Positions 1-8,520 of a stretch of 64,000 nt of DNA are shown here, piece by piece. The notes beneath the pieces were generated by a model, which had not been told where the DNA came from, did no database searches, and saw only the letters and a list, made by a program, of their open reading frames with translations. Source of the DNA: Halotalea alkalilenta (GTDB lineage: Bacteria; Pseudomonadota; Gammaproteobacteria; Pseudomonadales; Halomonadaceae); contig NZ_CP015243.1 of assembly GCF_001648175.1 (NCBI RefSeq), positions 124,001-188,000 of the forward strand, in the 5' to 3' direction. The translations under genes were made by a program, and so were the position numbers. Every line of letters starts with the position of its first letter. Position 1 is the first letter of the stretch.

Positions 1-53
1 ATTTCCCGCAATCCCGCATCGATGGGCGATGCCCCCACAGGTACCTTAGGCGC

Positions 54-1676
54 ATGAGTACAACTACAACGGCAATCAGCCTGCCCTCTCCGTCCCGTCC
101 ACTGGCATCCTCTTCCGTCTCCCGCCTGCCGCGACGGTGGAAAACCAGGCATCGTCTCTACTTCGCGCTGGTGCTGATGTGGCTCGGCATGATCGCGCTG
201 GTCGTGATCATGGCGCTGCAGCAGCGCGCAGCAAGCGCCCAGGAACGCCAGGAGGGGCTGCGCAACCTGGTCTCGATCGCCGCCAGCATCCTCGATACCG
301 AGATCAGCCGCGCGAGCACCGAAGGTTCGGCGCGGATCATCGCCCGTGACCGCGCCCTGCGCCTGATCGGCACGCTGCGCTTCGACACCGACAACTACAT
401 CTTCGCCTTCGACGAAGACGCCAAAATCCTCTCCCACCCCCGTCGTGAACGCGGTGACGACATGTCGGGACTCACCGACTCCAACGGCATCGCGATCTAT
501 CCGGCACTGATCGAAGTGGCCAATCGCGACGGCAGCGGCTTCGTGGAGTACCTGTCGCGCACCGCCGATGGAGAGGAACTGGAGCGCAAGTTGAGCTACG
601 TCACGCTCGACCCCGCCACCCGCAGCTACATTGCCGCCGGGGTCTACGTCGATGACCTCCAGCACGACTTCGCCGCCGCGCTTCTGCGCTCAGCGCTGAT
701 ACTGCTGCTGGTCGGCGGCATCGTCTCGCTGTTCATGCTGCTGCTGATCCGCAGCATCTCGCAGAGCCTCGGGGGCGAACCCGAGGAGGCGGCGAAGATG
801 GTCGCGCGCATCGCCACCGGAGACCTGAGCGCCAGTCTCGCCCTGCGGCGAGGAGACAGCGCCAGCCTGCTGTTCCACATCCAGCGGATGCGCGAACAGC
901 TGATCGAGACCATCGGCGAAATCCACGCCGAGAGCGACAGGATCGACCTCGGCGCGCGCGAAATCTCCAGCGGCAGTACCGATCTCTCCTCGCGAACCGA
1001 AGAGCAGGCCGCCTCGCTCGAGCAGACTGCCGCGAGCATGGATCAGCTCACCGCCACCGTGCGCCAGAACGCCGAGAATGCCCGTCTCTCCAGCGAGATT
1101 GCCCAGCAGGCCTCCGATGCCTCGCGCAAGGGACGCGACGCAGTACAGCAGATGGTCGGCAACATGGCCGAGATCAGCGCAGGTTCGAAGCGGATCAACG
1201 AGATCATCGGCCTGATCGACGGCATCGCCTTCCAGACCAACCTGCTGGCGCTCAACGCCTCGGTCGAGGCGGCGCGCGCCGGCGAGCACGGGCGTGGCTT
1301 CGCCGTGGTCGCCGAGGAGGTTCGCGGGCTCGCGGGCCGTTCGGCGAACGCCGCACGCGACATCAAGACGCTGATCAAAGAGGCCAGCGGGCTGATCGAC
1401 AAGGGCGCGAGCCAAGCGGAATCAGCCGACCAGCGGATGCAGGCCATCTTCGATGCCATCACCCAGGTCGAAAGCCTGATCAGCGGCATCTCAGCGGCCT
1501 CGGAGGAGCAGCGCCAGGGCATCGAGCAGGTCAACCAAGCGATCGGCCAGATGGACCAGGTCACCCAGCAGAACGCCGCCCTGGTCGAGCAGGCCACCGC
1601 CGCCGCCGCCGCGCTCGAGAACCGCACCACGCGGATGCGCGAAGCGGTAGGCCGCTTTCGCCTGCCGACCGTCTGA
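54..1676 (+). CDS. Methyl-accepting chemotaxis protein with single Cache sensor
   Basis: Inner-membrane chemoreceptor of 540 aa. A basic cytoplasmic N-terminus is followed by TM1 (about residues 36-55), a periplasmic domain of about 150 residues resembling a single Cache domain (60-205, containing DNYIFAFDEDAKILSHP), TM2 (209-233), HAMP (234-288) and a cytoplasmic signalling helix bundle. The highly conserved hairpin tip lies at about 388-430 (IAFQTNLLALNASVEAARAG, then FAVVAEEVRGLAGRSA), so coupling to CheA/CheW is expected. The C-terminus (FRLPTV) carries no CheR-docking pentapeptide. The ligand cannot be read from sequence; Cache_2 receptors often sense small organic acids, and a lactate operon lies 2 kb away, but that link is only suggestive. 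Confidence 0.93.
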   Translation: MSTTTTAISLPSPSRPLASSSVSRLPRRWKTRHRLYFALVLMWLGMIALVVIMALQQRAASAQERQEGLRNLVSIAASILDTEISRASTEGSARIIARDRALRLIGTLRFDTDNYIFAFDEDAKILSHPRRERGDDMSGLTDSNGIAIYPALIEVANRDGSGFVEYLSRTADGEELERKLSYVTLDPATRSYIAAGVYVDDLQHDFAAALLRSALILLLVGGIVSLFMLLLIRSISQSLGGEPEEAAKMVARIATGDLSASLALRRGDSASLLFHIQRMREQLIETIGEIHAESDRIDLGAREISSGSTDLSSRTEEQAASLEQTAASMDQLTATVRQNAENARLSSEIAQQASDASRKGRDAVQQMVGNMAEISAGSKRINEIIGLIDGIAFQTNLLALNASVEAARAGEHGRGFAVVAEEVRGLAGRSANAARDIKTLIKEASGLIDKGASQAESADQRMQAIFDAITQVESLISGISAASEEQRQGIEQVNQAIGQMDQVTQQNAALVEQATAAAAALENRTTRMREAVGRFRLPTV

Positions 1677-1709
1677 GCGCTGCACGGCAAGGGCATGCCA
1701 CCGCTTGCT

Positions 1710-1736
1710 CCCAAGCCACCGCCCAGGTGGCTTGGG
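1710..1736 (+). terminator. Hairpin after the chemoreceptor gene
   Basis: A perfect 11-bp inverted repeat (CCCAAGCCACC, 5-nt loop, GGTGGCTTGGG) lies 34 nt after the stop codon of the chemoreceptor gene. There is no downstream T-run, so it is either a weak terminator or an mRNA 3' end-protecting stem. Confidence 0.5.
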
Positions 1737-1830
1737 GGCGAGACGAGAGGCAAACTAGGTGGCATGTGAGTTCGTCGCAGCGGCTGGCGCCCTAGGATGA
1801 ACAAGGATCGCAACAGCTTCGGAGAAGCCC

Positions 1831-2792
1831 TTGCCCACCATTGACCGTCGACGCTGGGAACGGCCGAATGCCGAGCCCAAGCTGTCCCACGCGAACGCCC
1901 TGCTGATGCTGAGACGCTATGCCGCCAGTGCCGAGCTGCTGGCCCATGAGCGTCTCGCCGACGGCCTCGCCAACGGCGCCTGGCGGCTGGAGTGGCGCAT
2001 GGGTGACGGGCATCACTGCGCTGTGCTGCGGATCAGCATCATGCTGCGTTCGACCATGAGGCGCGACTGCTCACCTGGCTGGATGGACGCTGCAATGCCC
2101 CCGCGCCGCTGCATTTCGAGCCAGCCCGGGATGACCAGCCACCCTGGATGCTGCTGCCTTGGCGTCCAGGCATGCCTCTCGGCGCTTGGCTACGCGGTGC
2201 CCGACCGGCCGTCGGTGCACTGGCCGAACCGATCGCCGAGCATCTCGCCGGGCGTCTCGCGCTGAAGCCGCCGAGCGCGCTAGGCCTGCCTGAATATCCC
2301 AATGCCTCGCTGGCGAAGCTGATGTTCGAGCTACTCGACCATCCGCTGGTGAACGCCCGACTGGCACCGCGGCTGCGCGTGCGGCTGCAGCGTGAGGTGG
2401 AGCGCCAGGGCGCGCGCCTCAATACCCAGCCTTCCCTCGACGGCTTGGTGCATAGCGACTTCAGCGGCTCCAACCTGCTGATCGAAGAGGATGCGCATGG
2501 CGTGCGCATTGGCGCGGTGGTCGACTGGGAGTTCGCCCACCTCGGCAGCGCGCTGATCGATCTCGGCCATCTGCTGCGCGCACCCGCCCTACGCGATCGC
2601 TCCTTCACCGACCGCTTCACCGAGGCGATGGCCACCCAGGGGCGGCCGCTCGCGCCCGGATGGATCGAAGCGGCGACGCTGGTCGATATCCTGGCCTGGC
2701 TCTATTTTCTCTCGCGCCCGCCCGAGCGACCAAGGCTGTTCGCCGACTGCAGGGCACGACTCGAGGAGATCCTCGTCCAGCTGGGCGACTGA
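1831..2792 (+). pseudogene. Frameshifted APH-family phosphotransferase (aminoglycoside/thiamine-kinase-like)
   Basis: The two halves of one kinase-like protein lie in different frames. The N-terminal part (from TTG at 1831; ...LLAHERLADGLANGAWRLEW...) is in frame 1. From about 2043 the family-like sequence continues in frame 3 as AAFDHEARLLTWLDG... through MLLPWRPGMPLGAW. The C-terminal half keeps the Brenner catalytic motif (HSDFSGSNLL) and the metal-binding Asp (VVDWEFAHLGS). Read as it stands, translation from 1831 drifts out of frame at about 2023-2043 and ends at 2265. A one-base loss (or two-base gain) explains this. It could be a true pseudogene or a sequencing error; I see no slippery heptamer that would suggest programmed frameshifting. 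Confidence 0.75.
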
Positions 2793-2804
2793 GCGCCCGA
2801 CGCG

Positions 2805-3650
2805 TCAGCCATCCGGCCCACACCCGGCCAACGCGCCCCTCGCCTCCTGCCGCCGCCGAGCCCTGGCAAAGCGCAGTGCCTCCTCCTCGGACTCGAGCAA
2901 TACTTCGCGGACATAATCGATGTGCTGGCCGGAAAGCGCGCGGGCGCGCCGCGCCTGGCCATCCCGGATCGCTTCGAACAGCGCACGGTGCTGTTCGAAC
3001 AATCGGTCCCGGGTTTCGGCGCGCTGGGCATGCATTCCGGCGATGTTGATCACGGTATTGCGGGTCATCATGCCGTGGAGACTGCGCATTGAGTGCAGCA
3101 GTACCAGGTTGTGGCTCACCTCGGCGATCACCAGGTGGAAGCCGACATCGGCCGCAGCCTCCTCGTCTCGCTGCTCTCCCAATGGGGCTCGATAGATCGC
3201 CTCGACCCGGGCGAAGGCCGCGGAGAGCCGCTCGCGATCGAGATCGGTGGCCCGCAGCGCAGCGTAGTAGGCGCAGCCTCCCTCGAGCAGATGGCGATAC
3301 TCGAGCAGGTCGTGGCGCGCCTCGAGGCTTTCGGACATCAATCCATCGAGCGGATCGTCGAAGCTCGCGCCGAGCTGGCTGGAAACGTAGGTGCCCCCGC
3401 CTTGCCGGCTACTCAAGAGCCCCTTGGCCGCCAGCCGCTGGATCGCTTCACGCAGGGTTGGACGCGAGACACCGAAACGCTCGGCCAGCACCCGTTCCGC
3501 GGGAAGCCGCTCACCGGCGACGAAGTTTCCCTCGAGCACCAAGCGCTCGAGCTCGCGCACGATCTCATCAGCGAGACGACGCGGCCGGATCCGCTGCCCT
3601 ACCGCCTCGGCCATCCTGGCCGGAGGCAATTGGTCAACTCGTCGTACCAA
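2805..3650 (-). CDS. lldR: FadR-family GntR regulator of lactate utilisation (LldR-like)
   Basis: Transcription factor of 281 aa with an N-terminal winged helix (about residues 25-90; LAERFGVSRPTLREAIQRLA) and an all-helical FCD ligand domain (about 100-255, with the metal-ligand region DVGFHLVIAEVSHN). The TTG at 3650 is preferred because GGAGG sits 9 nt upstream; the next in-frame ATG is at 3614 with a poor ribosome site. The gene is divergent from the lactate permease, and a palindrome matching the LldR/PdhR operator type lies between them, so lactate-relieved repression of lldPEFG is the natural reading. PdhR is a close relative, but the neighbouring lactate genes favour LldR. Confidence 0.88.
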   Translation of the reverse strand: MVRRVDQLPPARMAEAVGQRIRPRRLADEIVRELERLVLEGNFVAGERLPAERVLAERFGVSRPTLREAIQRLAAKGLLSSRQGGGTYVSSQLGASFDDPLDGLMSESLEARHDLLEYRHLLEGGCAYYAALRATDLDRERLSAAFARVEAIYRAPLGEQRDEEAAADVGFHLVIAEVSHNLVLLHSMRSLHGMMTRNTVINIAGMHAQRAETRDRLFEQHRALFEAIRDGQARRARALSGQHIDYVREVLLESEEEALRFARARRRQEARGALAGCGPDG

Positions 3651-3701
3651 AGTATCAATCCTCCAAACGACAATACACGCCCAATGTCTAATGCGACTGC
3701 G

Positions 3702-3731
3702 TTGACCCTTACAGGGCTCTCATCCTCTACT
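3702..3731 (+). promoter_or_regulatory. Candidate sigma-70 promoter of lldPEFG
   Basis: TTGACC (3702-3707) and TCTACT (3726-3731) are 18 bp apart and point toward lldP. The predicted start of transcription falls just upstream of the palindromic operator at 3750-3766. Inference from consensus matching only. Confidence 0.45.
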
Positions 3732-3749
3732 GACTCTAGCATGAAGGTA

Positions 3750-3766
3750 AATTGGTTTTACCAATT
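3750..3766. promoter_or_regulatory. LldR/PdhR-type operator palindrome
   Basis: AATTGGTTTTACCAATT is a perfect 7-bp inverted repeat around a 3-bp centre, 50 bp before the lldP start codon. It has the AATTGG...CCAATT form described for E. coli LldR operators and for PdhR (ATTGGT...ACCAAT). A looser pair of half-sites (AATTGG about 3628, ACCAA about 3645) lies at the start of lldR. Confidence 0.8.
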
Positions 3767-3816
3767 TTCCAATACCCTTCGACACGTGGACGTCGATGCG
3801 ACGATGAGGACATCCA

Positions 3817-5472
3817 ATGGAACCCTGGCAGCAAGACTACCTGCCTCTTGGCAGTCTATGGCTCTCCGCACTAGCGGCATTGGTGCCAATCGTATTCTTC
3901 TTCGTCGCCCTGGCGGTGCTGCGTCTCAAAGGCCATGTCGCAGCGATCGTCACCCTGACGCTCGCGCTGGCGATCGCCATGCTGGTCTACGGCATGCCGG
4001 TGGGATCAGCGCTGGCCTCGGCGATCTACGGCTTCTTCTACGGGCTCTGGCCAATCGCCTGGATCATCGTCACCGCGGTGTTCCTCTACAAGCTGACGGT
4101 GAAGAGCGGCCAGTTCGATGTGATCCGAAGCTCGGTACTCTCGATCACCGAAGACAAGCGGATGCAGGTGCTGCTGATCGGTTTCGGCTTCGGTGCCTTC
4201 CTCGAAGGTGCCGCAGGCTTCGGCGCACCGGTGGCGATCACCGCAGCACTCTTGGTCGGACTGGGCTTCAATCCGCTCTATGCCGCGGGCCTCTGCCTGA
4301 TCGCCAATACCGCGCCGGTGGCCTTCGGCGCCTTGGGTATCCCAGTGATCGTCGCCGGTCAGGTGAGCGGCCTGCCGGCGTTCGACATCGGTGCGATGAC
4401 CGGACGTCAATTGCCGTTCCTGTCGGTACTGGTGCCGTTCTGGCTGGTCGCGATGATGGACGGCTGGAAGGGCATCCGCGAGACCTGGGTAGGCTGTCTG
4501 ATCAGCGGGGGCACCTTCGCGGTCACCCAGTTCGCCACTTCCAACTACATCGGCCCCGAGCTGCCCGACATCACCTCCGCCCTGGTCAGCATGGCCTGCC
4601 TCACCCTGTACCTTCGCACCAAGCGTCCGGTCGCGGTGCTCGCTGGGATCAATGCGAACACCGTCACCCCGCCGACGCCAGGGCCCAGCCATACCCTGGG
4701 CCAAGTGCTCTATGCCTGGTCGCCGTTTTTGATCCTCACCGCCCTGGTCACGCTGTGGACGATGCCGATGTTCAAGGCGCTGTTCTTGTCCGGCGGCGCG
4801 CTCTACTGGCTCACCTTCAACATCGAAGTGCCGTGGCTGCACATGCTGGTCGAGCGCACCGCACCGATCGCCGCCGAACCCACGGGGATGCCGGCGGTAT
4901 TCAAGTTCGACCCGCTCGCCGCCACCGGCTCGGCGATCTTGATCGCCGCGATCATCTCCACCTGGGTACTCAAGCTGTCGCCTCGCGTGGCGCTGTCCAC
5001 CTTCAAGGAGACGCTGATCGAACTCAGGTGGCCGATCGCGACGATCGGTACCGTGCTCGGCTTCGCCTTCGTCACCAACTACTCGGGAATGTCCTCGACC
5101 CTGGCGCTGCTGCTCGCCGGCACCGGCGTGGCGTTCCCGTTCTTCTCGCCCTTCCTCGGCTGGCTGGGGGTATTCCTGACCGGCTCCGACACCTCCTCCA
5201 ACGCCCTGTTCGGCGCGCTGCAGTCCGCCACCGCCCAGCAGTTGGGCCTGTCGGAAACGCTGATGGTGGCAGCCAACGGCAGCGGCGGGGTGACCGGCAA
5301 GATGATCTCGCCTCAATCGATCTCGGTGGCCTGCGCCGCGACGGGATTGGTCGGCAAGGAGTCGGACCTGTTCCGCTTCACACTCAAGCACAGCCTGGTG
5401 TTCGCCACCTTCGTCGGCATCATCACGCTGCTCCAGGCCTACGTCTTCACCGGCATGGTGGTCGGGCAATGA
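3817..5472 (+). CDS. lldP: L-lactate permease
   Basis: Inner-membrane lactate:proton symporter of 551 aa, the normal length of the LctP family. It is almost entirely hydrophobic with 12 or more predicted TM segments and contains the family-typical stretch [20 protein letters not shown] (near residues 123-142) and [14 protein letters not shown] near the C-terminus. GAGGA precedes the ATG at a normal distance. It heads the lldPEFG operon, 80 nt ahead of lldE, with an LldR-type operator in its promoter. Glycolate is a possible secondary substrate, as in E. coli LldP/GlcA. Confidence 0.95.
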   Translation: MEPWQQDYLPLGSLWLSALAALVPIVFFFVALAVLRLKGHVAAIVTLTLALAIAMLVYGMPVGSALASAIYGFFYGLWPIAWIIVTAVFLYKLTVKSGQFDVIRSSVLSITEDKRMQVLLIGFGFGAFLEGAAGFGAPVAITAALLVGLGFNPLYAAGLCLIANTAPVAFGALGIPVIVAGQVSGLPAFDIGAMTGRQLPFLSVLVPFWLVAMMDGWKGIRETWVGCLISGGTFAVTQFATSNYIGPELPDITSALVSMACLTLYLRTKRPVAVLAGINANTVTPPTPGPSHTLGQVLYAWSPFLILTALVTLWTMPMFKALFLSGGALYWLTFNIEVPWLHMLVERTAPIAAEPTGMPAVFKFDPLAATGSAILIAAIISTWVLKLSPRVALSTFKETLIELRWPIATIGTVLGFAFVTNYSGMSSTLALLLAGTGVAFPFFSPFLGWLGVFLTGSDTSSNALFGALQSATAQQLGLSETLMVAANGSGGVTGKMISPQSISVACAATGLVGKESDLFRFTLKHSLVFATFVGIITLLQAYVFTGMVVGQ

Positions 5473-5490
5473 TCGAACGATGACCGCCCC

Positions 5491-5513
5491 GGCGACGGCC
5501 TGACACCGCCGCC
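5491..5513 (+). other. Intercistronic hairpin between lldP and lldE
   Basis: GGCGACGG, a 7-nt loop and CCGCCGCC pair at 7 of 8 positions, in the 80-nt gap between lldP and lldE. No T-run follows. It may stabilise mRNA segments or cause partial attenuation; function not shown. Confidence 0.35.
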
Positions 5514-5552
5514 AGCACAGACCAATACCGGGCCCACCCGGAGGAGTACCTG

Positions 5553-6386
5553 ATGAGCGAGATGTTCTTCGACGCAGCACCGAACGCCACCCGGGTGGCG
5601 CCGGCGCGCCCGCTGCCGCGCGACTATCCCGCGACCAAGCCGGGCGACGTCTACCTGTTCGGCACCTGCGTAGTCGACCTGTTCTATCCCGAGGCCGGGC
5701 TGGATGCGATTCGACTGCTCGAGCGCGAGGGTATCCGGGTCCACTTTCCCGACCAGCAGAGCTGCTGCGGCCAACCGGCCTATACCTCCGGCTATACCGA
5801 CGAGGCGCGCGCAGTGGCGCGCGCCCAGCTCGCGCTGTTCGAGCACGACTACCCCGTGGTGGTGCCCTCCGGCTCCTGCGCGGGGATGTTCCGCCACCAC
5901 TATCCGATGCTCTTCGCCGACGAGCCCGTGCTGCTGGCCCGGGCGCAGGCGCTGGCGGAACGCACCTTCGAACTCGCCGAGTTCTTGCTCGAGGTGTGTC
6001 GAGTGCAGTGGCGCGACCAGGGGCCGCCGGTGGCGGTGGCACTGCATACCTCGTGCAGCGCCCGGCGGGAGATGAACACCCACCTGCATGTCCGCACCCT
6101 GCTCGACCGACTCGACAATGTCGAACGTCGCGAGCATGACCACGAGAGCGAATGCTGCGGCTTCGGCGGCACCTTCTGCGTACGCATGCCCGAGATCTCC
6201 GGCGCGATGGTCGCCAACAAGATCGAATCCCTCGAGCGCAGCGGCGCAGCTCGGATGGTCACCGCCGACGGCGGCTGCCTGATGAACATCAGCGGCGCGA
6301 TGGAAAAACGCGCGGCGGGGATGCCCAGCGAACACCTCGCCAGCTTCCTGTGGCGGCGTACCAATCCAGCGGCGGTGACCCAATGA
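5553..6386 (+). CDS. lldE: L-lactate dehydrogenase complex Fe-S subunit LldE (LutA)
   Basis: Cytoplasmic or membrane-associated subunit of 277 aa with two cysteine-rich CCG domains of the heterodisulfide-reductase type: first CVVDLF...QSCCGQPAYTSGY...SGSCAGM, then HTSCSARRE...SECCGFGGTFCVRMP...DGGCLMN. With LldF and LldG it forms the flavin-independent L-lactate oxidase complex (LutABC/LldEFG), which passes electrons to the respiratory chain. GGAGGAG lies 6 nt before the ATG. The stop overlaps the lldF start as ATGA, indicating translational coupling. Confidence 0.94.
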   Translation: MSEMFFDAAPNATRVAPARPLPRDYPATKPGDVYLFGTCVVDLFYPEAGLDAIRLLEREGIRVHFPDQQSCCGQPAYTSGYTDEARAVARAQLALFEHDYPVVVPSGSCAGMFRHHYPMLFADEPVLLARAQALAERTFELAEFLLEVCRVQWRDQGPPVAVALHTSCSARREMNTHLHVRTLLDRLDNVERREHDHESECCGFGGTFCVRMPEISGAMVANKIESLERSGAARMVTADGGCLMNISGAMEKRAAGMPSEHLASFLWRRTNPAAVTQ

Positions 6387-7849
6387 ACCAGGCCGCGCGT
6401 ATTCCCGCCGTCGAGCTGTCCAGCCGCCAGCTGAAAGCCAATGCCCATGAGGCGCTGAACGACGCCCAGCTGCGCACCAACATGCGTACGGCGATGGACA
6501 GCCTGATCGCCAAGCGCCTCGCTGTGATGCCCGAGGCGGAGCGCGAGCCGCTGCGCGAGCTCGGCAACCATGTCCGCGCCCGCGCGCTGTCGAAACTGCC
6601 GGAGCTGCTCGAACGGCTGGAAGCGAGGCTCACCGCCAACGGGGTCCAGGTCCACTGGGCCGAGACCGTCGAGGAGGCCAATGCGGTGGTGCTCGACATC
6701 GCCCGTCGCCGCCGCGCCCGCGCGGTGATCAAGGGCAAGTCGATGGTCAGCGAGGAGATGGAGATGAACGAGGCGCTCGAGGCCGAGGGCATCGAGTCGC
6801 TCGAATCCGACATGGGCGAGTACATCATCCAGCTCGACCATGAAAAGCCCACCCACATCATCATGCCGGCGATCCACAAGAACGCCCGCCAGGTCGCCAA
6901 GTTGTTCGAACAGCACTTGGGCGAGCCCTATACCGAGGACGTCGACGAGCTGATCCAGACCGGCCGCCGGGTGCTGAGAAAGAAGTTTCTCGACGCCGAC
7001 ATCGGGGTTTCCGGGGTCAATTTCGCCATCGCCGAGACCGGCACCCTGCTGCTGGTGGAGAACGAGGGCAATGGCCGGATGTCGACCACGGTACCGCCTG
7101 TGCATATCGCGGTGACCGGGATCGAGAAGGTGGTGGAGAACCTGCGCGACGTGGTGCCGCTGCTTTCGCTCTTGACCCGCTCGGCGCTCGGCCAGCCGAT
7201 CACCACCTACGTCAACATGATCTCCGGGCCGCGCAAGATCGATGAGCGCGACGGTCCCGAAGAGGTCCACCTGGTGCTGCTCGACAACGGCAGGAGCCAG
7301 GCCTTCATGGACGCCGAGCTGCGCCAGACCTTGAACTGCATTCGCTGCGGCGCCTGCATGAACCACTGCCCGGTCTATACCCGCATCGGCGGGCGCGCCT
7401 ACGGCACCGTCTACCCTGGCCCGATCGGCGCGATCATCTCCCCGCACCTGATCGGACTGGAGAACGCGCCGGACCACCCCAGCGCCTCTTCGCTGTGCGG
7501 CGCCTGCGGCGAAGTCTGCCCGGTGAAGATTCCGATCCCCGATATCTTGCGCCGGCTGCGCGAGGAGAACGTCAAGCCTCCCGATGCGGCGAGCGCTCAT
7601 CCGCTGCGCGGCCAGGGCAGCAAGCACTCGCCCCGGGAGCGCAGGCTATGGCGAATGTGGGTGCGGCTCTACACCTCGCCGAGACTCTATCGGGCGTTCA
7701 GCTTCGCGTTCACCCGGCTGCGTCGGCTGACACCTGCACGCCTCGGACCCTGGACGCTCAACCATGCGCCACCCCGTCCGGCGAGCCGCTCGCTGCACGA
7801 GCTCGCCCGCAAGCACCTCGACCGTGATCGCCTTGGAGCCAACCGATGA
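6383..7849 (+). CDS. lldF: L-lactate dehydrogenase complex ferredoxin-like subunit LldF (LutB)
   Basis: 488 aa from the ATG at 6383, which overlaps the lldE stop. An N-terminal LUD domain (about residues 60-300, with KGKSMVSEEMEMNEALE and ETGTLLLVENEGNGR) is followed by a two-cluster 4Fe-4S region: CIRCGACMNHCPVY at about 319-332 and CGACGEVCPVKIP at about 372-384. It is the iron-sulfur electron-transfer subunit of the lactate-oxidising complex. The stop overlaps the lldG start (ATGA). Confidence 0.94.
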   Translation: MNQAARIPAVELSSRQLKANAHEALNDAQLRTNMRTAMDSLIAKRLAVMPEAEREPLRELGNHVRARALSKLPELLERLEARLTANGVQVHWAETVEEANAVVLDIARRRRARAVIKGKSMVSEEMEMNEALEAEGIESLESDMGEYIIQLDHEKPTHIIMPAIHKNARQVAKLFEQHLGEPYTEDVDELIQTGRRVLRKKFLDADIGVSGVNFAIAETGTLLLVENEGNGRMSTTVPPVHIAVTGIEKVVENLRDVVPLLSLLTRSALGQPITTYVNMISGPRKIDERDGPEEVHLVLLDNGRSQAFMDAELRQTLNCIRCGACMNHCPVYTRIGGRAYGTVYPGPIGAIISPHLIGLENAPDHPSASSLCGACGEVCPVKIPIPDILRRLREENVKPPDAASAHPLRGQGSKHSPRERRLWRMWVRLYTSPRLYRAFSFAFTRLRRLTPARLGPWTLNHAPPRPASRSLHELARKHLDRDRLGANR

Positions 7850-8520
7850 GCGCCCGTGAACGCATTCTCGCCAAGCTGCGCAGCGGGCTGGCCGGCAGCA
7901 TCCCACGCCCCGACGACTTCGAGCCTGCGGTAGTCACCGAGCCCTGGCGCTACCCGGACCGTGCGGCGCGCATCGAGCGGTTGATCGAGCTGATGAGCGC
8001 CGTGCAGACCCGCTTCGAGCGCACCACCCGTGCCAATTGGCCAACGCGGGTGCTGGCCCTGCTCGAGGCGCGCGGCATCGATCGGCTGCTGGTCGCCACC
8101 GGTATGGCCCACGGCGCGAGGCTCGCCGAGCATATCGAGGGCGTCGCCAAGGCGCCCTCGCTGTTCGCCTACGACCGGCCAATAGAAGCGTGGAAGAGCG
8201 AACTGTTCGACAGCGTGCCGGCGAGCCTCACCACCACTCGCGGCGCGATCGCCGCCACCGGCAGTTTGATTCTCTGGCCGACCGTCGACGAGCCTCGGCT
8301 GATGAGCCTGGTACCGCCGCTGCACATCGCCCTGCTCGAGGCCAGCAGGATCCAGGACAACCTGCACGAGGTGATCGAGGCCGAGGGCTGGGCCGCGGGC
8401 ATGCCGACCAATGCGCTACTGATCTCGGGCCCCTCGAAGACCGCCGACATCGAACAGGTGCTCGCCTACGGCGCACACGGCCCTGCGGAGCTTGTGGTGG
8501 TGCTGCTCGAGGATGCCTGA
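7846..8520 (+). CDS. lldG: L-lactate dehydrogenase complex subunit LldG (LutC)
   Basis: 224-aa LUD-domain protein and last gene of lldPEFG. The C-terminal half carries the LUD pattern TTRGAIAATGSLILWP and SGPSKTADIEQVLAYGAHGP. It is required with LldE and LldF for lactate oxidation in the organisms studied. The ATG overlaps the lldF stop. The last 55 bp overlap the convergent lipoprotein gene on the other strand. Confidence 0.92.
   Translation: MSARERILAKLRSGLAGSIPRPDDFEPAVVTEPWRYPDRAARIERLIELMSAVQTRFERTTRANWPTRVLALLEARGIDRLLVATGMAHGARLAEHIEGVAKAPSLFAYDRPIEAWKSELFDSVPASLTTTRGAIAATGSLILWPTVDEPRLMSLVPPLHIALLEASRIQDNLHEVIEAEGWAAGMPTNALLISGPSKTADIEQVLAYGAHGPAELVVVLLEDA

Noticed and set aside
2020..2045. 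Programmed ribosomal frameshift in the phosphotransferase gene
   Set aside because: No slippery heptamer or adjacent pseudoknot-like element visible; a point indel is simpler.
4006..6042. Long minus-strand ORF (678 codons) opposite lldP and lldE
   Set aside because: Antisense shadow of two clear genes in GC-rich DNA; composition is dominated by Arg, Gly, Ala and Asp with no recognisable domain.
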